DNA of 33,806 bases from an uncultured Granulosicoccaceae bacterium (GTDB taxonomy: Bacteria; Pseudomonadota; Gammaproteobacteria; Granulosicoccales; Granulosicoccaceae), in assembly GCA_938035945.1 (NCBI GenBank), contig CALHOU010000148.1:1-33806 (forward strand). The letters are read 5' to 3'. The notes beneath the pieces were generated by a model. The model had not been told where the DNA came from. It worked only from the letters and a program-made list of their open reading frames with translations, and ran no database searches. A program made the position numbers and the translations under genes. This document shows positions 9,901 through 18,082 of this stretch, piece by piece. The stretch's first letter is position 1, and each line of letters starts with the position of its first letter.

Positions 9901-11280
9901 ACTGTTTGAATCGACCGATGATTCAATGATGTCGGCAATGCCATTGCTTCCCACTTCGATACCGATGTCGATTGCACCATTGACCACTTGGTCTTGCGCG
10001 CTAACAAAATTAAAATCAGGATGCGCTTCGCGGTTATCGAGCAAACCATCATTGTCACTGTCTAAGTCCCAAACATCAGGCGTACCATCGCCATCGGTAT
10101 CTCTTGAATTGCTATCCGGCACGCCATCGTTGTCTTCGTCAACTAATCCTTCAGCGCTGTCCGGAATGCTGTCATTGTCGTCGTCGTAATCATCTTGATT
10201 GGGAATACCATCACCATCCGTATCGGGACGACGGTCCTCTTCGCCAATGTCTTGATCGTTATCATTGCCACTACCGTTTTGATCGCTACCATTATTATTA
10301 GAATTATCATCAGTGTTTGTTTCGGCATCGCTGATCGCAGGCTTGTTTTGCACACCTGCATCTTGATAATCGGCTATACCGTCACCGTTTGAGTCGCTTG
10401 GTTCTGATGCATTACTACCAGCCTCTACGGCATCACTAACACCATCACCATCACTGTCTGACTCACGGTAATCACCTGCACCATCACCGTCGGTATCGGT
10501 TGGGTTTGCAGCACTTGAACCGCGTGATTCAACGGCATCAGGAATACCATCGTTATCAGAATCTAAATCACGGTAGTCGAGATGACCATCGCCATCGGTA
10601 TCGAACACGGGTAAGGCAGATGCTTGTATCGCATCGTCTACACCTTTTCCATCTTCATCTATAAACCCGTCAAGCCGACCATCAGCGTCGGTATCAATGC
10701 CTCCGGCTTCGGCTAAATCAAAAATGCCATCGTTGTCGCTGTCCGTGTCCTGGAAGTCAGGCGTGCCATCGTTATCAGAGTCAAGCAAGTTGTAAATCAA
10801 AATGCCTGAATCAACTTCTGTTTCAATGGCATCGGGCACACCGTTAGCACCAACGGGAAAGCTGATATCGATTGCCCCATTGGGATTTAAATCAAGTGCT
10901 TTAACCGCCTCGCGATCGGTGCGCGCTTCTAAGTTATCGAGGATGCCGTCATTGTCACTATCTAGATCGAGTGAATCGGGTGTGCCATCACCGTCAGTGT
11001 CGGTTGATTCATCATCGGGCCACCCGTCATAGTTGGCATCGACCAAACCTTCGTTTACATCAAGAATGCCGTCGTTGTCATCATCGAGATCGTGTTTATT
11101 TGGAATGCCATCGCCATCGTTGTCTGCCCCGGCTGCAAGTACAACACTTGCCGGTGCGAAAGCCAGGCTGAGTGCCAATACGGCAATTATTGACCTAACC
11201 GAGCGAAGCTTAAAACCTAAGGAGATTGAGGAACCGTTGGGCTGTTGCGTGTTTATTTTTTTCACCATAATTTGCTGCAC
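6916..11280 (-). CDS. Giant fusion: about 50 calcium repeats + sorting-type tail + internal lipobox + OmpA-like protein
   Basis: A 1454-aa protein with the same order as the 867-aa neighbour but a much longer repeat region. A signal peptide with a long basic n-region ends near residue 50. About fifty D-x-D-x-D-G-x-x-D units span 52-1020. The sorting-type tail has Cys1043 (FGCT), Asp-Pro at 1053-1054, a hydrophobic helix to 1069 and Arg-rich residues. A second signal follows, ending in LALTGC with lipobox Cys1104. Then come an OmpA-like barrel (about 1119-1277), a calcium-repeat connector with Cys1326 and Cys1340, and an OmpA C-domain (1350-1454). That domain keeps the peptidoglycan-binding HTD (1387-1389) and SKRRA arginine. 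The start may be the GTG at 11280 (AGGCGG a few bases upstream) or the ATG at 11268. Calcium rigidification of the repeat rod is known for the repeat type; the role here is inferred. Confidence 0.88.
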   Translation of the reverse strand: MQQIMVKKINTQQPNGSSISLGFKLRSVRSIIAVLALSLAFAPASVVLAAGADNDGDGIPNKHDLDDDNDGILDVNEGLVDANYDGWPDDESTDTDGDGTPDSLDLDSDNDGILDNLEARTDREAVKALDLNPNGAIDISFPVGANGVPDAIETEVDSGILIYNLLDSDNDGTPDFQDTDSDNDGIFDLAEAGGIDTDADGRLDGFIDEDGKGVDDAIQASALPVFDTDGDGHLDYRDLDSDNDGIPDAVESRGSSAANPTDTDGDGAGDYRESDSDGDGVSDAVEAGSNASEPSDSNGDGIADYQDAGVQNKPAISDAETNTDDNSNNNGSDQNGSGNDNDQDIGEEDRRPDTDGDGIPNQDDYDDDNDSIPDSAEGLVDEDNDGVPDSNSRDTDGDGTPDVWDLDSDNDGLLDNREAHPDFNFVSAQDQVVNGAIDIGIEVGSNGIADIIESSVDSNSLNFTLQDTDSDGVPDFIDLDSDNDGIPDLVEAGGVDEDNDGRIDNFFDADDKGVDDAIQSSGLPVFDTDGDGVADYRDRDSDSDGIPDSVEAGPMPGMPLDSDGDGAPDYREQDSDGDTVPDNQEMGADPNKPMDSNQDGVPDYQDSNVDTGAPPAEPTSDDVDGDGIVNELDLDDDNDGLLDWIEGKGDDDNDTTLNQYDLDSDNDGVTDLAEAAELIEEVRKLDLDNDGRLDSPVGANGFADILESTPDSGTSTFIVADSDGDGIPDFKDLDSDNDSIYDALESGRNSTNSSGRLVGATGSNGLVDGASNALLDTDGDGVVDNRDLDSDNDGLVDLLEARGSDADGDGRIDQFDDLNGDGADDGLQRVSSVVIDSDSDRTPDYRDLDSDQDSLSDLLETQGSAADLDNNGVLDNFVDADNDGLDDNLAANPVRERDTDQDGIPDQVDLDSDGDGFRDLVEAGGLDIDNDGLVDVLRDSDNDGIPDITDASITRGEDSDQDGIDDMFDVTFTGGNDADNDGIADQFDPDSDGNGFVGPANDDGQGVPMNLPDSNADGTPDIQQSDAIAGRIETGLGGSGFGCTVSSSQSKVDPLFVLMLLASFVIFFGRYFRRVALRPSGNTRGLRKAGLVFVAASSLALTGCSMFGGGDRGGERHKGRVYVGAAGLVSMLEPDASKDNTVSVDETQSVGGSVQLGYDITNRFSLELHGSELGEATFNPSGSVGYQVGGASALMYLLNDHRERGRREGFNLFGRLGGGTMRNQGVGVQFRRINDYHLLGGIGAEYGMRNGLAVRAEVIAHETDAKYAQLGLLYRFGSAGYNSRTPSPRIEVPEPAVVAPVAPSESVAIAPVDSDADGVVDDLDACPGSNPGAPVNDEGCALFNGVIEGINFESGSDKLTASAQQVLTGVAGTLRTYPDIKVSVEAHTDNQGGADANLQLSKRRAIAVARFLVEQGVAGPRLRPQAYGESQPRETNATAAGRALNRRVEFQVIQ
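8881..11127 (-). repeat. Tandem super-repeat, two copies offset by exactly 900 nt plus a diverged third
   Basis: Within the 1454-aa protein, residues 52-311 and 352-611 align with a constant offset of 300 residues; for example the LPVFDTDGDG segments sit at 223 and 523. A third, more diverged copy begins near residue 621. The first two are joined by an Asn/Asp/Gly-rich linker (about 320-350). The same order of units occurs once in the 867-aa neighbour. Confidence 0.75.
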
Positions 11281-11601
11281 TTACCGCCTGAGACGGTATT
11301 TTTCTTGGATTAGTGAGTCCGCACAATCACGCGCTAGCTGGCAAATTCAACTTATGAACAGGCGAACAACTTCGCGATAAGACATACGGAATACTACGGA
11401 GAGACAATAACAGGTTAGTCAACAAATTAGCGCGACCTGAGCCGGGCTTTGTACTTGCCTTTTGTGTCAAATGTAGGTTGGTTTGCAAAATTACCCAAAG
11501 GGGTTATTCGTACGGGTGCACAGTTTTGACAGTAGCTTTAAGTGGAAACAGCCACTTGCGGTGAATATCGATAGGTGTGATGAAACTACAAAGACAGGTT
11601 T

Positions 11602-11628
11602 TTTGTTGCAATTGGCAACTGCAACAAA
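11602..11628. repeat. Perfect inverted repeat, 9 bp arms
   Basis: TTTGTTGCA (11602-11610) and TGCAACAAA (11620-11628) are perfect reverse complements around a 9-nt spacer. Downstream of the 605-aa gene and well upstream of the 1454-aa gene, so it may be an operator or a transcript-end structure. Confidence 0.5.
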
Positions 11629-11645
11629 CTATAAAATTTCAATAA

Positions 11646-11671
11646 CACCTGCGAGCGCAGTGCCGCAGGTG
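11646..11671 (-). terminator. Probable terminator of the 605-aa gene
   Basis: CACCTGCG (minus strand, 11664-11671) and CGCAGGTG (11646-11653) form a perfect 8-bp GC-rich stem with a 10-nt loop. It is 18 nt after the stop codon at 11690 and is followed by TTATTGAAATTTT, a moderately U-rich stretch. Confidence 0.5.
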
Positions 11672-11689
11672 CTAGCTTATCCATTCAAA

Positions 11690-13507
11690 CTAGTTGACCA
11701 CGCGCAATTCGATACGGCGATTGCGTCTGCGATCATCCTCGGTCAAATTTTGTGCGACCGGCAAACTTGAGCCAAAGCCTTGAGATTGCAACCGACTCGC
11801 ATTGATACCCGTGGATACAAGGTATTTTGCAACGGCCTCAGCCTGTTTCTGCGTTAGTGCTTTGCTCTCATCTTCAGGTTTCGAATCATCGGTATGGCCC
11901 ATTATCACCAACCGCACTTGTGGAAATCTGAGCAATTGCTCACGCACACGCTTTAGATGTGAAACTGATTCGGGGGTGAGCGTTGCCGTGCCTTCACGAA
12001 ATTCCACGCCATGCAAAATGCCCCCAAGCGTTAAACCTGCCACAAACTCAGACTTTGGTAGCGCTTCTATCTTCACACCTGACATCGGTGGAAATACTGG
12101 CTCGCCAAATTGCGGTTGCGTTGCTTTAACCATGGCAGTCACCGGATCAGTTAACGGTATTTCGACCTCGTTGGCAGCACCTAAGCTAGGCGGGTTATCA
12201 CTAAATTTTTGCATATCGATATTGGCCAAGGTCACCAATTCAATTCGACGATTTCGCTTACGACCTTCAGCCGTATCGTTTGAATCAATGGGTTGAGATT
12301 CACCCAGCCCCAAAGTTTCTAGTTGCAGCTCACCAATACCTTTTTCCTTCAAGTAGGAAACAACGGATTCTGCACGACGGGCTGACAATCCTAAGTTAAC
12401 GTCGGCGGCACCTTCGCTGTCGGTATGTGCTCTGATCTGAATTCGCGCCTCTGGAAACGCAAGTAAAGTTACAGCCAATGAATCCAGCGCGCCTCGCGCT
12501 TTAGGCGTTAACCAAACTGAACCCGGTTTGAAGGTCACGTCCGACAAACTCGCGTCAAACATGCCACAACCATTGTTAGCTACGGTGGTATTTGGAACAG
12601 TATCTTTACATTGGTCATGCGCGTTTAAAACACCATCACCATCAAGGTCTTTTTTGCTAACTTTGGTAGTCCACATGCTTTTCTTGGGTTGCTGACTACC
12701 TGATAACTGCGCAGCCATTTCACCTGGATTTCGATAGCCGCTGTTTATCTGTACAACCTTACCGTTATGAACTTCTGTTCTGCGATGAGCGGCACCTAAG
12801 GCTGGTTTAGCTGCATTAACGAATACTTGTCCAATGCTTTTTGGCGCCATACCAAAACGGTATATACCACCAACACCCATTACCGTTGCGTCTGAATCGA
12901 TACGCGTAAATTCTGCTCGCAGTGCCAAACCATTGCTAAATCCGTACTCAGCACCAATACCAAGCAATACACTATTTTCACTATAATCAAACGGTAACAC
13001 GATCGAACCGTGTTGCACTATGCCGTAGCCAATTCGACCGTAACCACTAAAGCCTTCTCGACGGGAGCGATTCTTGTTACCGGTTAAACCATAAATTAGT
13101 GCATCGATCGATGCAGAAGTATAACTAACGTCCGTACCCTGCCCTTGCGTGAATTGCGCCTTACCCAACACAGATGTATTTAGTTCAACCGACAACTTGT
13201 TGTGCAAATCGATACCCAATCTAATTTGCGACGCTGTGGCAGAATCATTCGATAGATCATAAATGGTGCCGCTTGTATCCGGTTTTAGTTTTGATTTACC
13301 AAACGATGTGCCTGCATAAATGCGTTTGCGAAACGAGGGGTCATTTTCTGGAATTTCGATGTTGGGTAGGGATAAGTTCTTCAAAGCGTTGGGCGTCTTA
13401 AACGAAGAACAACCAAACAGAGTCAACGACACCGCCACAATCAGTGGTGCTGTGGTCAGCGTTGGGTATTTGCTACCTTGCAAGTGGGTAAACAGGCTCA
13501 AACTCAT
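11690..13507 (-). CDS. Lipidated OmpA-like protein with two OmpA C-terminal domains
   Basis: Predicted outer-membrane lipoprotein of 605 aa. The lipobox LTLFGC places the lipidated residue at Cys33. A barrel-like domain (about 63-218) ends in the IYRFG motif shared with its paralogues. A low-complexity linker follows, then one calcium repeat (KDLDGDGVLN near 286) and the Cys300/Cys314 connector typical of OprF-type proteins. The first OmpA domain (324-425) has HTD at 361-363 and ends GRKRNRRIELV. A second OmpA domain (498-603) keeps GHTD, but the arginine expected before the conserved Ala is Gln555 (QKQA), so its peptidoglycan grip may be weak. It is the free counterpart of the lipoprotein halves of the two fusion proteins downstream. 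The start is an ATG at 13507; the ribosome site is weak. Confidence 0.9.
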   Translation of the reverse strand: MSLSLFTHLQGSKYPTLTTAPLIVAVSLTLFGCSSFKTPNALKNLSLPNIEIPENDPSFRKRIYAGTSFGKSKLKPDTSGTIYDLSNDSATASQIRLGIDLHNKLSVELNTSVLGKAQFTQGQGTDVSYTSASIDALIYGLTGNKNRSRREGFSGYGRIGYGIVQHGSIVLPFDYSENSVLLGIGAEYGFSNGLALRAEFTRIDSDATVMGVGGIYRFGMAPKSIGQVFVNAAKPALGAAHRRTEVHNGKVVQINSGYRNPGEMAAQLSGSQQPKKSMWTTKVSKKDLDGDGVLNAHDQCKDTVPNTTVANNGCGMFDASLSDVTFKPGSVWLTPKARGALDSLAVTLLAFPEARIQIRAHTDSEGAADVNLGLSARRAESVVSYLKEKGIGELQLETLGLGESQPIDSNDTAEGRKRNRRIELVTLANIDMQKFSDNPPSLGAANEVEIPLTDPVTAMVKATQPQFGEPVFPPMSGVKIEALPKSEFVAGLTLGGILHGVEFREGTATLTPESVSHLKRVREQLLRFPQVRLVIMGHTDDSKPEDESKALTQKQAEAVAKYLVSTGINASRLQSQGFGSSLPVAQNLTEDDRRRNRRIELRVVN

Positions 13508-13717
13508 TAGGGTATCCGTGTATCGCTAGGCGAAATTCATCAACCCAATAAAAGCAATTTCCACACCCAGACAAGTTAGTTGGTCCAAGCTCAGGAGCAA
13601 GCTATACCATTGATTTTATTACCTTTATACGAGCGAAAGGCCAACGACGGAATAGCGACTGAGTTATTGCAATTGACGGAAATGCGATCTCCATCACATA
13701 CTTTCTAGAGGGGGGCA

Positions 13718-13735
13718 CAGCGCGCGATAGCGCTG
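13718..13735 (-). terminator. Small hairpin downstream of the 363-aa gene
   Basis: CAGCGC and GCGCTG form a perfect 6-bp stem with a 6-nt loop 30 nt after the stop codon at 13766. A C-run, not a U-run, follows on the minus strand, so a terminator role is uncertain. Confidence 0.25.
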
Positions 13736-13765
13736 CGATAAAACATCTGCATTATGGTGCTGGTT

Positions 13766-14857
13766 TTATGGCAAAACACGCAGCTCAATACGATTATTTT
13801 GGCGACGACCAGCTACCGTGTTGTCATCTGCAACTGGCACGCTGTTGCCAAACGCGCGCGCGCGCAATTGTTTTACCGGCACACCTCGGCCAGCTAGGTG
13901 TCGAGCAACAACGATACTGCGCAGACGAGCTAACTCTTTAGCCCGCGCAGTATTGCCGAATGATTCGGTGTGCGCTTGAATTTCAACCACCAAATTTGGA
14001 TAGCGAAGCAGGCTATCACCAATCCGATCAAGCAATCGCTCACCAATCTGCGTCAGGCTCGCAGTACCACTGGCAAAATCAACACCGCGTAGTTTGCCAC
14101 TAAATAATGCACACCCTTGTGCGTCAGTAGGCTCGTTCCCACCGGGTTGCGAGCAGTCACTGCGCGGCGGTGGCGTTACCGGCTCAATAGTGGGTGTTTG
14201 CATAACTGGTTTTTCAACACGGGATTGGGGCGCTACGTCTGGTATGGCTTGCGGTGCAGGCGCTGTTGGTGTTTGTGGTCGAGCAACCGGTGCTCGGTTC
14301 ATGTTTGTGCGCGGTCGATATAACACGGACACTCTCGCCGCCTGTGCATCGCCATCAAAACTCGTTAGCTCACCACGCAAATTAAGCTGGTAGCTCAATG
14401 GCCATTCAACACCAACACCTGCCCAGATAGCGACATTATCTTCACTCTCCAATGGAATAGAAGCCGTGTTGTTCATCGAACTCATACCCAAACGCAAGAA
14501 GCCTGCAAAACCATTACGTTCAGCAATGTCATATGCATCCCCATAGACATACATCAACGCGCCACCAGATAGCGCGGTATAACCGATATCTGTTTTACCA
14601 CTAGCACCTATAAGAGTTGCGTTACCTAAATAGTTATAAGCCAATTCAAAACTAATGCGCTTACTGAAGTCGTAACCAACAAAAGCACCACCACCTGCAG
14701 ATATGCTTGAGTCAATGGTAAACGGTGAGTTTTGTGTTTCCGGTCGCAAGGAAGATACGCCACCAGACACACCCGCGTACCATGGAAAACCTGCGCTAAA
14801 TGCCATTAGTGGAAAAATCATCAACAATGCTGCTGTTAGACGTAGGTGTGCTTTCAT
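13766..14857 (-). CDS. OmpA-family protein, barrel plus peptidoglycan-binding-type domain
   Basis: Predicted outer-membrane protein of 363 aa. An ordinary signal peptide ends near residue 22 (MAFSA) with no lipobox, unlike its three paralogues in the locus. The barrel domain covers about 26-182 and ends with SVLYRPR. A Pro-rich linker and a connector with Cys235 and Cys249 follow, then an OmpA C-domain (about 255-363) ending RRQNNRIELRVLP. The peptidoglycan-binding Asp is replaced by Glu298 (AHTE), a conservative change; Arg313 is kept. It starts 3 nt after the stop of the 880-aa gene, so the two are almost certainly co-transcribed and probably translationally coupled. Confidence 0.9.
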   Translation of the reverse strand: MKAHLRLTAALLMIFPLMAFSAGFPWYAGVSGGVSSLRPETQNSPFTIDSSISAGGGAFVGYDFSKRISFELAYNYLGNATLIGASGKTDIGYTALSGGALMYVYGDAYDIAERNGFAGFLRLGMSSMNNTASIPLESEDNVAIWAGVGVEWPLSYQLNLRGELTSFDGDAQAARVSVLYRPRTNMNRAPVARPQTPTAPAPQAIPDVAPQSRVEKPVMQTPTIEPVTPPPRSDCSQPGGNEPTDAQGCALFSGKLRGVDFASGTASLTQIGERLLDRIGDSLLRYPNLVVEIQAHTESFGNTARAKELARLRSIVVARHLAGRGVPVKQLRARAFGNSVPVADDNTVAGRRQNNRIELRVLP

Positions 14858-14860
14858 GGT

Positions 14861-17503
14861 CTATTTAACTCGAACTGAAAATTGCAGGTAGTAAGCATCG
14901 CCTGGCAAAAGCTGATCTGTTTCCGCGTTAATGTTGCCAGTCTCATCAACAGTGGGTTCATTTATCCAACACGGTGTTCTTGAGCAATAGGCTGGCGGAT
15001 AATACAAAGTATATGGTGGAGTATAGTCTCGTATAGCCACGTTGTAAGATGTGTTCACACCATTGTTGGTCGCGGTAAGACGATATATGACGCAATTGTT
15101 GCCAGGTGCAACCGTTATCTCACTTGGACTAAAATCATTACCTAGGTCTGGTTGTCCATCACAGCCGACATCCACAGCTTGTTCTTTTTTAATGCTCACT
15201 TGCGATTCACTCACCGTCGTGACATCAGTAATACTAGCGTCGGTAACCACTGTTGAAGAACTTGCGACAAGGGTCGTCGTATTGCTTTGACCCAGGCTTG
15301 CCGCTGTCGGTGCAAACACTTTGAGAAACACATCGGCCGATTCCCCTGGCAACAAGCTCAAGGGCCCGTCAATGATTAAATCATCAGGACTTAAAAATCC
15401 GTTTGCATCGGTGTCAGCATATAAGCTGGCTTGCCATTGAGGAGCTGATTGCTGCACATTGAAAACAATATCACCAATGGTGACATTGCCAGTGTTGGTG
15501 ACAAGGTGTTCGTAAACAACCGATCCGCCTGGATTAACTTGCGCACTCAAACTCGGCGTTAATGCCAGTTGCGCACTCTCTTGGAATCGCACAGCATCGT
15601 GCTTTATATCACTTGCACCGTTTTGTGGTGAGATGACTTTAAAGTAAATGCTTTGCTCAATAAACGATGCGTTGCTTGGCACACTTAACTGCGCTATGTA
15701 ATGACGTGACTCACCCGATGCGAGCAAACCCGTACTGGTCACGATGGTACCGCTTACCACATCCGTAAACACAATCTGCCAACCCGGTGGCAAGGGCTCG
15801 CCATTGGGTGTTGCACTCGCACTCAAGTCGTAGGCGCTGGCCACACTACCTTGATGACGAACGTGTAAATCAAAACTAGCAACACCGTTGTCATCCAAAT
15901 TTTCCGTACTCACTGCCTGTGCTTCTGGACCGGGCCCCACACCGAGCGCGCCGGGCGAGCCAGCTGGATTTTGGTTGGTCAAATCAACTTGATTGGACAC
16001 TATTTCATCCAAGTGATCTATAACACCATTTAACACATTGGCATCGTTAGAAGAGCGAGCGAATTTTTCTATATCAAATCCTATTCCGCCATTGTTCCCC
16101 GATACACCAAACGGTAATTGCATTTGCATGATAACGATCGCATATTCACCCGGTTGCAAAGGTCCGGTATCGACAGTGCCATCTTGATTTGTGTCTAACA
16201 AAGGTGTGGCAGCATCGGCTTTCAATAAGCGATAAACGGTGTTTGCAGGAAACGTGGTATTGATAACATCGACTTCAATATTAAATGTATCCACCGCGTT
16301 ACCCGTATTCCAAATTACATTCTCAAAGTTAACGGTGCCTGCCAATGGTGCACTAGCGACTGTGACGGGTTCGTTCATTCCATCAATAGCTGTGGCCGTA
16401 GAGCCGTTGGCAACAACGGATGCACTGGCTAAAACAGTAAAACCAACCGCATTGCTAAAGGTGCGCGGTAGTGTGGCGCCGCCAGAATCAAACTCAAGTT
16501 CTGACTGATTGGTTATAACCGAGGAACCGAGTTGCGCATCGATAGAGACGTCAAATTGAACGGATCCCGATTCGCCGGGCTGCACTGACTCTATAATGGC
16601 GGTTACCTGATTGATAGAGCTAACGTCTTGATCAAGTTGTGACTCGGCAAGGCCTTCGCATGTACTGTGGTATGCGCAATAGCGAACCAGCGTGCCACCA
16701 CCGGGCTGTGTGTCATTGGGATTATCATCAGTCAATGGTGCTGTGCCCAGATTCCACCGTCCTGAATCCGGTATGTATGTCATCCCTTCGGGCAGCGCAT
16801 CGAGCAAGGTCACTTGATTGGCAACCTCAGTGCCTGTGTTCTGATAGTTTAGTGTGATGGTATAGGGTGAGCTTGGCGATAGGCCCGCACTACTGCTCAT
16901 CGATTTTGTAACTTCTACAACCGCACCATTGTCCACATTGACTGTATCGGTGTTGCTAACAAGCATTGACGTATTAAATTGACTAACCGCGCTTAAGCCT
17001 ATTCTTGCGGCATCGCCAACCACCGCGCCACCAGGTACGTCCCCCACCACGACCAAATAGATATCACTACCGGGTGCGACCCAAGGGGTTGAGCTTATCG
17101 GTGTGTTGTTATCAGCAACCCCATCCTGATCAAGGTCCAGGTAAATGGCGAGGCTGTTTAAGTTTATGGTGTCACCAGACTCATTCACTACTTGCAGAGA
17201 ATAACGATCATCACCGTTACCGGTATTACTTAAGCGATGCGAAAAAGAAACCTCAGACCCAGCAACGGATCGTTGCTGTTGATCTTGCACAAGCGATAGG
17301 CCTGCCACTTGCTCGACCAAAGTTTCCACGACATTAGAAGTCACAGTGTACTCTTGGCCTGCATCATCAGAATAAGTGGCTGAGGCTTGATTACGAATTA
17401 ACGTACCTGCAGGTGTTGCCGCCCACGCAGATACGCTGAACACCATCGCCAAAAGTAACGATAGTGAGCAAAATAATCTGCTTAAAAGAAACGAAGCGTT
17501 CAC
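14861..17503 (-). CDS. Exported DUF11-repeat protein, 880 aa
   Basis: Large secreted or surface protein; function unknown. The signal peptide ends at SAWA near residue 28. The mature start (ATPAGTLIRNQASATYSDDAG) is shared with the 1017-aa and 2039-aa proteins. A typical DUF11 segment lies around 198-330 (LNYQNTGTE...LLDALPEGMTY). Further Ig-like repeats follow, with occasional DxDxDG loops near 121 and 690-710. The last 110 residues form a domain with four cysteines (CDG, NNC, YC, PC), paralogous to the end of the 1017-aa protein, and the chain stops at FSVRVK, the edge of a beta-strand. There is no membrane anchor or sorting tail. The start is a GTG at 17503, 18 nt after the OmpA-like lipoprotein gene; no strong ribosome site is seen. 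Confidence 0.87.
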   Translation of the reverse strand: MNASFLLSRLFCSLSLLLAMVFSVSAWAATPAGTLIRNQASATYSDDAGQEYTVTSNVVETLVEQVAGLSLVQDQQQRSVAGSEVSFSHRLSNTGNGDDRYSLQVVNESGDTINLNSLAIYLDLDQDGVADNNTPISSTPWVAPGSDIYLVVVGDVPGGAVVGDAARIGLSAVSQFNTSMLVSNTDTVNVDNGAVVEVTKSMSSSAGLSPSSPYTITLNYQNTGTEVANQVTLLDALPEGMTYIPDSGRWNLGTAPLTDDNPNDTQPGGGTLVRYCAYHSTCEGLAESQLDQDVSSINQVTAIIESVQPGESGSVQFDVSIDAQLGSSVITNQSELEFDSGGATLPRTFSNAVGFTVLASASVVANGSTATAIDGMNEPVTVASAPLAGTVNFENVIWNTGNAVDTFNIEVDVINTTFPANTVYRLLKADAATPLLDTNQDGTVDTGPLQPGEYAIVIMQMQLPFGVSGNNGGIGFDIEKFARSSNDANVLNGVIDHLDEIVSNQVDLTNQNPAGSPGALGVGPGPEAQAVSTENLDDNGVASFDLHVRHQGSVASAYDLSASATPNGEPLPPGWQIVFTDVVSGTIVTSTGLLASGESRHYIAQLSVPSNASFIEQSIYFKVISPQNGASDIKHDAVRFQESAQLALTPSLSAQVNPGGSVVYEHLVTNTGNVTIGDIVFNVQQSAPQWQASLYADTDANGFLSPDDLIIDGPLSLLPGESADVFLKVFAPTAASLGQSNTTTLVASSSTVVTDASITDVTTVSESQVSIKKEQAVDVGCDGQPDLGNDFSPSEITVAPGNNCVIYRLTATNNGVNTSYNVAIRDYTPPYTLYYPPAYCSRTPCWINEPTVDETGNINAETDQLLPGDAYYLQFSVRVK

Positions 17504-17521
17504 GATATTAACTGGTGTAGA

Positions 17522-18082
17522 TTAGTTGCTGGCGTATTGAATGGGTGTTGGTCGCCCATCACTGTCTAGCAGCATCAGTTCAACTCGACGATTGACCGCG
17601 CGTGCATTTGTATCATCGGTACTGATTTGCGGCAAAACCTCACCGATCGGTTGCAGCAGTATTCGATTCGCAGTCACACCTTTACTTTCCATGTACTTTT
17701 GCACAGCATCTACTCTGCGCTGAGCAAGCGCCAGGTTGTAGCCCTTGGTTCCGCGCCTGTCGGTAAAACCTTGAAGCCCAAGAACCAAACTTGGAAATTG
17801 CTTAAGCACCTGCATCGACTTATCCAATCGTGCAGTTTCGGACGCATCCAGCACACTACTATTAAATGCAAAATACACCGCTGGCTCCCACGGATAATGT
17901 GTGTCTGTGTTTTGCTCGTGCAAACTGACGGTGCCGTTTGCATCTGTGTTTGCAACCAACAGACAATCGGCCGCATCGTATTGTGCATACAACGCTTCAG
18001 TGGTGACACAGCCTGCCAATGAACTTGTCAGCCCAGCTGCAAGTAAAAGTGCCAACACACTTCTTAACTTTATTCCAACCAT
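17522..18082 (-). CDS. OmpA-like peptidoglycan-associated lipoprotein, 186 aa
   Basis: Pal-like lipoprotein expected in the outer membrane, bound to peptidoglycan. The signal ends in the lipobox SSLAGC (Cys25). The OmpA C-domain fills the second half and has intact binding residues: GFTD, LAQRR, and NARAVNRRVELML near the end. There is no barrel, unlike the other OmpA-type proteins here. The ATG at 18082 overlaps the last 13 nt of the 2039-aa barrel gene (ATGGTTGGAATAA), which implies translational coupling and fixed stoichiometry with it; a TTG at 18091 is less likely. It may anchor the barrel protein to the cell wall, an inference from the overlap. Confidence 0.92.
   Translation of the reverse strand: MVGIKLRSVLALLLAAGLTSSLAGCVTTEALYAQYDAADCLLVANTDANGTVSLHEQNTDTHYPWEPAVYFAFNSSVLDASETARLDKSMQVLKQFPSLVLGLQGFTDRRGTKGYNLALAQRRVDAVQKYMESKGVTANRILLQPIGEVLPQISTDDTNARAVNRRVELMLLDSDGRPTPIQYASN

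Larger units (their letters stand above)
11281..11689. other. Gene-free region between the 605-aa and 1454-aa genes
   Basis: No convincing gene. It contains a perfect inverted repeat at 11602-11628, a terminator-like hairpin at 11646-11671 and the leader of the 1454-aa gene. I found no -35/-10 pair good enough to call. A plus-strand frame at 11483-11770 overlaps the end of the 605-aa gene and has no family resemblance. Confidence 0.5.

Noticed and set aside
8881..11127. Regular short DNA repeats resembling a CRISPR or satellite array
   Set aside because: The periodicity follows the codons of D-x-D-x-D-G protein repeats, with variable spacing and no conserved repeat/spacer pattern.
11483..11770. 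Plus-strand frame of 95 codons
   Set aside because: Overlaps the 3' end of the 605-aa gene and the hairpins there, and resembles no protein family.
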